A DNA stretch of 7,787 nt. Source: Candidatus Poribacteria bacterium (GTDB lineage: Bacteria; Poribacteria; WGA-4E; WGA-3G). Made by a program: the position numbers and the translations under genes. Shown one piece after another: positions 1 through 5,068 of the stretch. Positions within the stretch are counted from its first letter, which is position 1. Each line of letters begins with the position of its first letter. The stretch spans positions 1-7,787 of the forward strand of contig VXZL01000359.1 of the NCBI GenBank assembly GCA_009845505.1, written 5' to 3'. The notes below the pieces were generated by a model that had not been told where the DNA came from, made no database searches, and saw nothing but the letters and a program-made list of their open reading frames with translations.

Positions 1-1
1 A

Positions 2-832
2 TCAACTTCTAAGCGCCGCCTTCATTTGGTGTGCTTATTTCTAATATGCACCTTCTCTCTACATATAGTAGGGTTCCTTGGGTTTGAAATTCAGAACGCA
101 TCTGCTCAGATCATCGATCCGGATTTAGTCCTATATTTCGATTATGAGGATTTTGATGGCAATACTGTCGTTGGCAAGGCTGGCCGTGGTTATGACGGTG
201 CGATTCAGGGGAAGGTCACACAGTCTGACGATGGGAAGTTTGGCAAAGCTGCCCATTTCGCAGCAGGTAGTTTTCTTGATCTTGATGGACCCAACATCAA
301 GCCTGATGATATTCCAACCGAAGGAATGAGCATTGTCGCGTGGATTAACGTTGAGGCTATCTCAGACATGGCAATTTTCAACGCACGTGCTGCCGATAAC
401 ACATGGCTTGTGCATCCAGAGGCACGCGGGGACGGAAACTATCGCTGGCTCAATCGGAGTGCAGGCGGCACAACGATCTTTGATATCCGCGCTGGGAAAA
501 ATGAAGCCAATGAATGGATACATTATGCCGGCACATTCAGTCGCGCCGACGGGTTAGCTGTGCTTTACATCAACGGAAGCAATGTTGGGGAAGAGAAGGC
601 TCGCGTTGGCACGCCAATCGCACCAGATTGGGGACAGGGGGCTCGCGTCGGTTTTAATATTGACGATGCCCGCCCGTTTAATGGACTCATGGATGACCTT
701 AACGTCTGGAAACGTGGTCTGACCGAAGAAGAAGTCAATATTATCATGAACGATAGCGTTGAGGCATTTCTCGCTGTTGAAGCGCAAGGCAAATTGGCGA
801 CGACTTGGGGTAGACTCAAAGCCTCACAGTAA
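2..832 (+). CDS. Secreted LamG/concanavalin A-like domain protein, 5' end cut by the window edge
   Basis: Likely an exported protein with one LamG-type (concanavalin A-like lectin/glucanase) beta-sandwich domain, a fold that usually binds glycans or proteins. The first possible start is TTG at 26, but the frame is open back to base 2 and encodes Lys-Arg-Arg just before the hydrophobic stretch. The true start therefore probably lies off the left edge, and KRR is the positive n-region of a signal peptide. Counting from TTG 26, the hydrophobic core is residues 1-20 with a likely signal peptidase site after NASA (24-27). The domain runs about 33-243, with MSIVAWINVE at 101-110, NEWIHYAGTF at 162-171, LYINGSNVG at 180-188, and the hallmark end FNGLMDDLNVWKRGLTEEEV at 219-237. 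The tail after 245, including KLATTWGRLK, resembles tails I recall from Poribacteria LamG proteins (recollection only). No catalytic residues can be assigned, so substrate is unknown. It converges with the small regulator gene at 957-1181. Confidence 0.82.
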   Translation, partial: STSKRRLHLVCLFLICTFSLHIVGFLGFEIQNASAQIIDPDLVLYFDYEDFDGNTVVGKAGRGYDGAIQGKVTQSDDGKFGKAAHFAAGSFLDLDGPNIKPDDIPTEGMSIVAWINVEAISDMAIFNARAADNTWLVHPEARGDGNYRWLNRSAGGTTIFDIRAGKNEANEWIHYAGTFSRADGLAVLYINGSNVGEEKARVGTPIAPDWGQGARVGFNIDDARPFNGLMDDLNVWKRGLTEEEVNIIMNDSVEAFLAVEAQGKLATTWGRLKASQ

Positions 833-879
833 CGCGAAATCTCAAACGCAGTAGGCACGGTTTTGCGGTGTACTCGCCT

Positions 880-907
880 CGGTTCATGCCACACGGCATG
901 AATACCG
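880..907. repeat. Internal hairpin within palindrome copy 1
   Basis: TTCATGCC (883-890) and GGCATGAA (895-902) are perfect 8-base inverted repeats around the loop ACAC. CGG (880-882) can pair with CCG (905-907) across a two-base bulge. This structure sits in the part of copy 1 that is absent from the copy at 7211-7271, so it looks like an insertion or an alternative central module. Confidence 0.6.
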
Positions 908-908
908 T

Positions 909-926
909 TGATTCTGATTCTGATTC
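909..926. repeat. Three tandem TGATTC hexamers
   Basis: TGATTC occurs three times back to back with no mismatch, followed by ATGC. It lies between the internal hairpin and the right arm of palindrome copy 1. Perhaps replication slippage; no function is evident. Confidence 0.7.
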
Positions 927-956
927 ATGCGACATGCATTCCGAACCGTGCCAGAC

Positions 957-1181
957 TCAAAGGGTCAAATTCAATACCTTGGCGAGGTAATCTTTCTCGG
1001 AGAGCAGGTCTTTGTTAACGCGAATACTCGCTTCGTGGAAACGGTAATCATCTTTACCGCGTCGGTAGTAACACTGCAAGTGTCCTGCTTCAACCGCTTT
1101 TTTTAGGTCTGCGCGGGGGATGTCGAGCATGGCCGCCGCTTCTTCCAGATCATACTCGACCACAGTATGGCGTATTTGCAT
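957..1181 (-). CDS. Small excisionase/MerR-type helix-turn-helix DNA-binding protein
   Basis: A 74-residue cytoplasmic protein resembling the HTH_17/excisionase family of short winged helix-turn-helix proteins. Residues 11-34 (DLEEAAAMLDIPRADLKKAVEAGH) fit the helix-turn-helix, in which an Ala-rich first helix is followed by the IPRADLKKAV recognition helix. YYRRGKDDYRFHEASI (38-53) fits the wing and the RF-x-x-x-x-I element usual in this family. The start is ATG 1181, chosen because GGAG sits nine bases upstream and a TTGACA promoter lies about 45-70 bases upstream; an ORF extension to 1274 would place the promoter inside the gene. It is divergent from the PAP2 phosphatase gene with 65 bases between starts, so it may regulate that gene or itself. 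No integrase or phage gene is nearby, which argues against a true excisionase. Target DNA is unknown. Confidence 0.72.
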   Translation of the reverse strand: MQIRHTVVEYDLEEAAAMLDIPRADLKKAVEAGHLQCYYRRGKDDYRFHEASIRVNKDLLSEKDYLAKVLNLTL

Positions 1182-1190
1182 TTTTATTTT

Positions 1191-1194
1191 CTCC
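1191..1194 (-). promoter_or_regulatory. Ribosome binding site fixing the start of the small HTH gene
   Basis: GGAG on the minus strand lies nine bases before ATG 1181, followed by an A-rich spacer. It supports the 74-residue start over the longer ORF beginning at 1274. Confidence 0.6.
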
Positions 1195-1224
1195 GGCTTC
1201 GGTAATGCTTTGTTGAATCTCTTA

Positions 1225-1253
1225 ATCACAACACAAGGACAGGCAATTGTCAA
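1225..1253 (-). promoter_or_regulatory. Sigma70-type promoter for the small HTH gene
   Basis: On the minus strand a perfect -35 TTGACA (1253-1248) is followed, after exactly 17 bases, by TGTGAT (1230-1225), matching four of six -10 bases. The predicted transcript would start near 1218 and give a leader of about 37 bases to ATG 1181. The -35 overlaps the first codons of the PAP2 gene on the other strand, so the two divergent genes could interfere with each other. Confidence 0.5.
1235..1239 (+). promoter_or_regulatory. Ribosome binding site fixing the TTG start of the PAP2 gene
   Basis: AAGGA ends seven bases before TTG 1247, ideal spacing. This favours TTG 1247 over the in-frame TTG at 1265. 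Confidence 0.5.
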
Positions 1254-1843
1254 CGTTTTTTCGGTTGAAAGCATACTTCATAAGCGTCTCGGTTTTCTGT
1301 TGTTTTACAATAGGGTTAGAGGCGGATGCTGAAAATATCTTATCGCGCTGGGATCAAACCTTTTTTGACCGTATTTATGATGCGCCACCACGCCAAGAGC
1401 CGATGTGGACGATCATGGGAGGTATCTCAGATCTTGGCGACTATCGCGGTGTGATGGGTGCCTCAATTCTCCTTATGGCCTACGGAAATGAATCCCATCG
1501 AGAAACCGGAAAGTTGTTGGCTTCGGCGTATATAGGAGCTGCCGGCATAACGTATGGCATGAAAAGGCTGATAGGCAGGAAACGTCCGCTTGATGAAACT
1601 TTGGGGAATCCAGCGATGCCGTCAGGGCACGCCTCTATTATATTTAGTGTTGCAACCATTTTGGGGTATCAATATCCAAAATGGCGGATTCCGCTCTACC
1701 TCGGTGCTGGACTCGTCGGGTTCTCGCGCATCTATTTAGGACGACATTATACATCAGATGTCGTCGTTGGCGCAGCAATTGGTACGACAATGGGCATGCT
1801 TGTCTGGCATAAACGCATCACGCTACTGAAATGGGAGTTTTAG
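1247..1843 (+). CDS. PAP2-family (type 2 phosphatidic acid phosphatase-like) phosphatase
   Basis: A 198-residue exported or membrane-bound phosphatase of the PAP2/haloperoxidase-like superfamily, which removes phosphate from lipid phosphates such as phosphatidic acid or undecaprenyl pyrophosphate. All three catalytic motifs are intact: K106-x6-R113-P114, P125-S126-G127-H128, and S160-R161-x5-H167-x3-D171. H167 would be the nucleophile, H128 the acid/base and D171 the charge relay. The N-terminus has a signal peptide: Arg6 and Lys8, a hydrophobic core at about 9-24, and likely cleavage after ADA (26-28). Hydrophobic segments follow at about 66-78, 91-104, 131-141, 148-160 and 172-186. The TTG start is supported by AAGGA seven bases upstream; a start at TTG 1265 would still keep the signal peptide. 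No clear promoter is seen on this strand. Substrate cannot be told from sequence. It is divergent from the small HTH gene. Confidence 0.87.
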   Translation: MSTFFRLKAYFISVSVFCCFTIGLEADAENILSRWDQTFFDRIYDAPPRQEPMWTIMGGISDLGDYRGVMGASILLMAYGNESHRETGKLLASAYIGAAGITYGMKRLIGRKRPLDETLGNPAMPSGHASIIFSVATILGYQYPKWRIPLYLGAGLVGFSRIYLGRHYTSDVVVGAAIGTTMGMLVWHKRITLLKWEF

Positions 1844-1854
1844 TTTCTAAAACT
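1836..1854 (+). terminator. Weak hairpin overlapping the PAP2 stop codon
   Basis: AGTTTTAG (1836-1843) and CTAAAACT (1847-1854) are perfect 8-base inverted repeats around the loop TTT, with the TAG stop inside the left arm. The stem has only two G-C pairs and no T run follows, so it is a poor intrinsic terminator. It may still pause transcription. Confidence 0.3.
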
Positions 1855-1860
1855 TGTTGA

Positions 1861-1886
1861 TTAACACCATTAAATCGTGTTAACAC
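1861..1886. repeat. TTAACAC inverted and direct repeats just upstream of a promoter, possible operator
   Basis: TTAACAC (1861-1867) and GTGTTAA (1877-1883) form a 7-base inverted repeat with a 9-base gap. TTAACAC recurs in direct orientation at 1880-1886. The group ends nine bases before the -35 box at 1895, where an activator or repressor could bind. The sequence is AT-rich, so chance is a real alternative. Confidence 0.3.
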
Positions 1887-1894
1887 TAAATCAC

Positions 1895-1923
1895 TTGACA
1901 ATAAAATTCACGCTGTGTAAAAT
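1895..1923 (+). promoter_or_regulatory. Strong sigma70-type promoter for the lipoprotein gene and perhaps the liv genes
   Basis: Perfect -35 TTGACA (1895-1900), 17-base spacer, and -10 TAAAAT (1918-1923, five of six). Transcription would begin near 1930, leaving a leader of about 20 bases before ATG 1950. It is the best promoter match I found in the window. No convincing terminator separates the lipoprotein gene from the binding-protein gene that follows, so it may drive both. Confidence 0.72.
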
Positions 1924-1932
1924 ATAGTTACC

Positions 1933-1940
1933 AAAGGAGG
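1933..1940 (+). promoter_or_regulatory. Strong Shine-Dalgarno deciding the lipoprotein start
   Basis: AAAGGAGG lies nine bases before ATG 1950. The in-frame GTG at 1941 directly abuts it and would have no room for ribosome placement, so ATG 1950 is the start. Confidence 0.75.
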
Positions 1941-1949
1941 GTGGGACAC

Positions 1950-2711
1950 ATGACTTCTAAGAGAGATCGCGTCTATTTCCGATACCAGATTATGAGCAGC
2001 ATCGGTTTGCTTCTTCTAATTGGTGTATTCTTGGCTGGGTGTGCTGCTACGCCATACCCTTCAGTTGAAGTCTACATGGAACCCGTCGAGGGACGTTTTA
2101 ACGCCCAAATTGATCCAGAAACGGCGGCGGCGACCGTCGAAAAAAAGGGCGTCGCGGTTACGATTGAACCGATTGATGAGGTCGAACTGTTCGCACTCAC
2201 CGAAGATCCAAAATTAAATCCTTATCTTATCGTTGAGCGGAATGGGGCTGTTGAACCTATCTACACCGTGTTTGGCATTACCGTCCATAACCGCGACCAC
2301 CGTCGTGTCCTTGTTGATGACATAGCTGTTCTAATTGATGGAAAGGACACGCAGTATGCCAATCTCTCTACCGATTACTTCGACTCACTTTACGACGATG
2401 TAGATATCTCGCACCAGAATCCTTATGTGCCGCTGACTTACCCCTCCTATTATGGGTATCACCAGTCCTATATAGATGCCGAAGCATTAGAGTGGGGACG
2501 CATTGTGATAGAAGATAGCGTCTTTGAAAGTGGTAAATTGTTCTCCGGCGCGAGACGGAGTGGTCTTTTAGTTTTCGATCGACTTCCCAGTGACACGACA
2601 GACGTTAGGATTGTTGTTCCTGAAGTTCGGATAATTCATTCAGATGGTAAAGCAGATAGATTGCAATTTAAATTTGATTTTAGACAGGTCTTGCAACAAA
2701 ATAGCGAATAA
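1950..2711 (+). CDS. Uncharacterised lipoprotein
   Basis: A 253-residue protein that I do not recognise. The N-terminus is basic (Lys4, Arg5, Arg7, Arg11), followed by a hydrophobic stretch from about 18 to 28 and the lipobox FLAGC, so Cys31 should be lipid-modified after signal peptidase II cleavage and the mature protein anchored to a membrane. The mature part has alternating hydrophobic stretches suggesting a beta-rich domain: PIYTVFGITVHN (103-114), RVLVDDIAVLIDG (119-131), SGLLVFDRLP (204-213) and VRIVVPEVRII (219-229). A Tyr-rich loop, YPSYYGYHQSYID, lies at 164-176. No catalytic motif is visible. The start is ATG 1950, set by AAAGGAGG nine bases upstream. It has its own strong promoter and lies 66 bases before the amino acid binding-protein gene, so they may be co-transcribed, but a role in transport is not shown. 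Confidence 0.75.
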   Translation: MTSKRDRVYFRYQIMSSIGLLLLIGVFLAGCAATPYPSVEVYMEPVEGRFNAQIDPETAAATVEKKGVAVTIEPIDEVELFALTEDPKLNPYLIVERNGAVEPIYTVFGITVHNRDHRRVLVDDIAVLIDGKDTQYANLSTDYFDSLYDDVDISHQNPYVPLTYPSYYGYHQSYIDAEALEWGRIVIEDSVFESGKLFSGARRSGLLVFDRLPSDTTDVRIVVPEVRIIHSDGKADRLQFKFDFRQVLQQNSE

Positions 2712-2777
2712 CCTCACCGGCTTAATTCGTCCTAATAACACGCAGGATCGCTAAATAACGAAGGGAGTATACCTAAA

Positions 2778-3974
2778 ATGCGAAATTGGCTTGTCGGATT
2801 ACTAATAGTAGGACTCGTGTCCATTTTGGGGTGTCAAGCCCAAGACAGGAGCACAGGCCAAACACAGAGGGCACCAAGGGAATTAAAAGTCGCCGTTGCC
2901 GCGCCATTTACGGGCAATGCCGCCGCTTTTGGAGAGATGATCCGCCGCGGTGCTGAACTCCAAGCAAAAGAAATTAACGATGCCGGTGGAATCAACGGAA
3001 TGAAGTTTACACTGGTTTTTGAAGATGATGCCGGTAAAGATGCAGAGGCAAGCCTCGTAGCAGAGCGCATCGCCAATAATCTACAGATCCTTGCGGTCGT
3101 TGGACATTTCAACAGTTCTTGCTCGTTGGCTGGAAAACCGATTTATCAACGGGCGGGTATCGTCGAGTTGTCACCCGGGTCCACGAATGTGACGGTTTGT
3201 GAAGGGAGCGACTGGACGTTCCGCAACTTGTATCGCGACGATTTCCAAGGAAAATTCATCGCACAATATATTGACAAAGTCTTGACGGACCTGCAATCTG
3301 TCGCTGTTTTTTTTGATAACGACGATTATGGGCGTGGTTTAAGGAACGCATTCGTTGACGAAGCTGAAAAGATAGGGCTTGACCTGGTCGCTTCGGAAGC
3401 TTATGATCGCGATAATACCGATTTTAAGGCACAACTCACCAGTATTAAAGCCAAAAATCCCGACGCTGTTTTCATCTCAGGACTCTATACTGAAGCAGGC
3501 TTGATCGCTAAACAGGCGCGGGAGGCTGGAATTGAGGCACAATTCTTCGGAGCGGACGGTGTGGATTCCCCTGACTTCCTCACAATCGCAGGCGATGCCG
3601 CCGAAGGTACTTATCTCACAACGCCTTTTACCTTTGGTGCAGCTGGCGAAGATGCCCTACAGATGGCAGCTAATTTTGAGGAAATGCACGGGGTCGCACC
3701 CGATACATGGGCTGCACTGACCTACGATGCCGTTGGAATGATCGCAGAAGCTCTTGAAAAAACTTACAACGCAGAGGCAGCCGTCGCTGATAACCGAAAA
3801 GCCATCCGAGACCATTTGGCATCTTTGGATACGCCTGAGGAGGGCTACAAAGGGGTTACGGGGCTAACCTATTTTGATATAAATGGCGATACGGTAAATA
3901 AACCGGCTTACGTGAAAATTGTGAAGGATGGACAATTTGTTGCCGCTGATCAGCAACTACTTGAATTAGAGTGA
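2778..3974 (+). CDS. livK: LivJ/LivK-type branched-chain amino acid ABC transporter substrate-binding lipoprotein
   Basis: A 398-residue periplasmic-binding protein of the type 1 fold (Peripla_BP_6), which captures branched-chain amino acids or related amides and delivers them to LivH/LivM. The signal sequence ends in the lipobox SILGC, so Cys19 is the predicted lipid anchor; the E. coli proteins are soluble instead. The mature domain starts with LKVAVAAPFTG (36-46). Family landmarks are the helix FGEMIRRGAELQAKEINDAG (51-70), VGHFNSSCS (108-116), LSPGSTN (131-137), FISGLYTEAGL (232-242) and GADGVDSPDF (258-267). By position S113/S114, T136, Y237 and D260 fall where LIV-binding protein holds the ligand's amino and carboxyl groups, which suggests an amino acid ligand; side-chain preference is not readable. 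ATG 2778 has AAGGGAG about ten bases upstream. It lies 66 bases after the lipoprotein gene and 196 before livH. The symbol livK is by family; livJ would be equally fair. Confidence 0.88.
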   Translation: MRNWLVGLLIVGLVSILGCQAQDRSTGQTQRAPRELKVAVAAPFTGNAAAFGEMIRRGAELQAKEINDAGGINGMKFTLVFEDDAGKDAEASLVAERIANNLQILAVVGHFNSSCSLAGKPIYQRAGIVELSPGSTNVTVCEGSDWTFRNLYRDDFQGKFIAQYIDKVLTDLQSVAVFFDNDDYGRGLRNAFVDEAEKIGLDLVASEAYDRDNTDFKAQLTSIKAKNPDAVFISGLYTEAGLIAKQAREAGIEAQFFGADGVDSPDFLTIAGDAAEGTYLTTPFTFGAAGEDALQMAANFEEMHGVAPDTWAALTYDAVGMIAEALEKTYNAEAAVADNRKAIRDHLASLDTPEEGYKGVTGLTYFDINGDTVNKPAYVKIVKDGQFVAADQQLLELE

Positions 3975-3976
3975 TT

Positions 3977-4096
3977 TTAAAACGGATTTTTCACCTTATA
4001 GAATCGGAACAGTCCGCCATCAGGGAAATAGTCATCAATACGCTCACTTCCTTCGTTTTTAAAAGGGCAATTGAAACTTTGCCACTTTTTGTGGTT
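3977..4096 (-). pseudogene. Possible coding remnant or repeat-borne peptide between livK and livH
   Basis: On the minus strand one frame is open between in-frame stops for 39 codons and ends with a TAA at 3979-3977, two bases beyond the livK stop. Its translation looks coding-like, ending DDYFPDGGLFRFYKVKNPF, but it has no ATG, GTG or TTG start and no ribosome binding site. It could be the 3' end of a decayed gene, part of a dispersed repeat, or chance. A short open frame of this length is not rare, so confidence is low. Confidence 0.22.
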
Positions 4097-4100
4097 TTAT
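4071..4100 (+). promoter_or_regulatory. Weak candidate promoter ahead of livH
   Basis: TTGAAA (4071-4076, five of six -35 bases) and TTTTAT (4095-4100, four of six -10 bases) are separated by 18 bases. The 196-base gap between livK and livH leaves room for an internal promoter. CCAC-TTTTT-GTGG (4082-4094) followed by TTTTATTG could instead be a weak terminator in the same place; sequence does not decide between them. Confidence 0.25.
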
Positions 4101-4106
4101 TGTTTC

Positions 4107-4152
4107 TTGACTGACTGCTGAAAGGTGGCGTAGCCACCGCCCTGACTGCTGA
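4107..4152. repeat. Hairpin flanked by CTGACTGCTGA direct repeats, upstream of livH
   Basis: CTGACTGCTGA occurs perfectly at 4111-4121 and 4142-4152. Between them GGTGGC (4124-4129) and GCCACC (4133-4138) form a perfect 6-base stem around GTA. TTGACTGA (4107-4114) and GGCGTAGCC (4127-4135) recur exactly in the same order at 7315-7322 and 7342-7350, upstream of another gene. The hairpin ends 32 bases before the livH ATG. It may be a member of a second dispersed repeat family, or an mRNA-stabilising or attenuating structure between livK and livH. Confidence 0.6.
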
Positions 4153-4170
4153 CGGCAAAAAAAGAAGATT

Positions 4171-5067
4171 ATGGCACAATTTTTAGAGCAAATTATTAAC
4201 GGATTGGTACTCGGCGGCATCTATGCACTCATCGCGGTCGGTTATACCATGGTTTACGGTATTATCCAACTGATTAACTTCGCACATGGCGAAATTTTCA
4301 TGTTTGGTGCATATATCGCACTCATGCTTATAACTGTTTTCGGTATACCGTTCTGGATAGCACTGCCACTGAGTATGATTCTGTGTGGGATGTTAGGAAT
4401 GCTGATAGATCTGGTCGCATACCGACCGCTTCGGAATGCGCCGCGTCTATCGGCATTGATTACAGCAATAGGTATGTCGTTGGCACTACAGAACCTCGCG
4501 CGAATGATTTGGTCAGCCCGGCCCCGTCAATTTCCCTCTGAAGTGCTCCCTACTATTTTCCTGAGTCAGAACGCGGTTTCACTTCCCGGAGGCGCGTCTT
4601 TACCTTACAGGGATGTGTTTATTATCCTATTGGCACTCGTTTTAATGGTAGCCCTAAACAGGTTGATTTATCTAACCAAAATCGGCAAAGCCATGCGGGC
4701 GTGTGCCCAAAATCCTGTTGCAGCGAATCTGATGGGAATCCGGACAAACCGAGTGATTGCTATAACCTTTATTATCGGTTCTGCCTTAGGGGCGGTCGCG
4801 GGAGTGATGGTAGGTTTGCGAGAAGTGGTTACGCCAACAATGGGCTACTATAAAGGAGTCGCGGCTTTTGCCGCTGCGGTTCTCGGCGGTATCGGCAACA
4901 TTACTGGGGCAATGCTCGGCGGCATCATTATCGGATTAGCCGAGGTTTTTGGAGCGGGGTATATCTCCTCCGGATACCGCTTGGCAATCGCCTATATTAT
5001 TATGATCGCAGTAATTGTTATTCGTCCTTCTGGACTCTTTGGCAGATCAACGGGGCAGCGCGCTTAA
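4171..5067 (+). CDS. livH: Branched-chain amino acid ABC transporter permease LivH
   Basis: A 298-residue inner-membrane permease, one half of the channel of a LIV-type (HAAT family) importer. Signatures are GLVLGGIYALIAVGYTMVYG (11-30) leading into IIQLINFAHGEIFMFGAY (31-48); LVAYRPLRNAPRLSALITAIG (81-101); the cytoplasmic EAA-like loop GKAMRACAQNPVAANLMGI (172-190) that would dock on the ATPase; AAVLGGIGNITGAMLGG (235-251); and RPSGLFG (285-291). About eight hydrophobic segments are visible. Length and motif order are full for the family, so it appears intact. ATG 4171 is preceded only by a weak purine stretch (AAGAAG), and translation may be modest unless helped by the upstream leader. It is followed by livM after one base, so the two are surely co-translated. 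The matching LivG/LivF ATPases are not in this window. Confidence 0.92.
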   Translation: MAQFLEQIINGLVLGGIYALIAVGYTMVYGIIQLINFAHGEIFMFGAYIALMLITVFGIPFWIALPLSMILCGMLGMLIDLVAYRPLRNAPRLSALITAIGMSLALQNLARMIWSARPRQFPSEVLPTIFLSQNAVSLPGGASLPYRDVFIILLALVLMVALNRLIYLTKIGKAMRACAQNPVAANLMGIRTNRVIAITFIIGSALGAVAGVMVGLREVVTPTMGYYKGVAAFAAAVLGGIGNITGAMLGGIIIGLAEVFGAGYISSGYRLAIAYIIMIAVIVIRPSGLFGRSTGQRA

Positions 5068-5068
5068 T

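Larger units (their letters stand above)
854..952. repeat. Dispersed intergenic palindrome, copy 1 (interrupted form)
   Basis: Terminal arms GGCACGGTT (854-862) and AACCGTGCC (944-952) are perfect 9-base inverted repeats enclosing about 81 bases. The inner edges match the element at 7211-7271: CGGTTTTGC(G/A)G(T/C)GTACTCGC on the left with two mismatches over 20 bases, and GAC(A/G)TGCATTC followed by AACCG on the right. Copy 1 carries extra internal sequence containing a smaller hairpin and a hexamer repeat. It fills the gap between two convergent genes, so as RNA it could end transcription from both sides, but there is no run of T after the stem. Best read as a member of a short non-coding repeat family. 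Confidence 0.65.

Noticed and set aside
854..952. CRISPR array or intrinsic terminator at the palindrome
   Set aside because: There are no regularly spaced direct repeats with unique spacers, and no T run follows the stem on either strand.
1182..1274. Longer N-terminus for the small HTH protein, starting at 1274
   Set aside because: It would cover the TTGACA promoter and the GGAG site and overlap the PAP2 signal peptide; the extra residues do not resemble a domain.
1941..1949. GTG 1941 as the lipoprotein start
   Set aside because: It abuts the AAAGGAGG ribosome site directly, while ATG 1950 has ideal nine-base spacing.
4082..4104. Rho-independent terminator between livK and livH
   Set aside because: The stem CCAC/GTGG is only four base pairs and the T tract is interrupted; it is mentioned only as an alternative.
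3991..4179. 62-codon minus-strand frame between livK and livH
   Set aside because: It overlaps the livH start, has no ribosome site, and its translation is less protein-like than the adjacent frame reported as a possible remnant.
5015..5068. LivM start at 5015 inside livH
   Set aside because: It would overlap livH by 53 bases; the ATG one base after the livH stop gives the expected LivM N-terminus.
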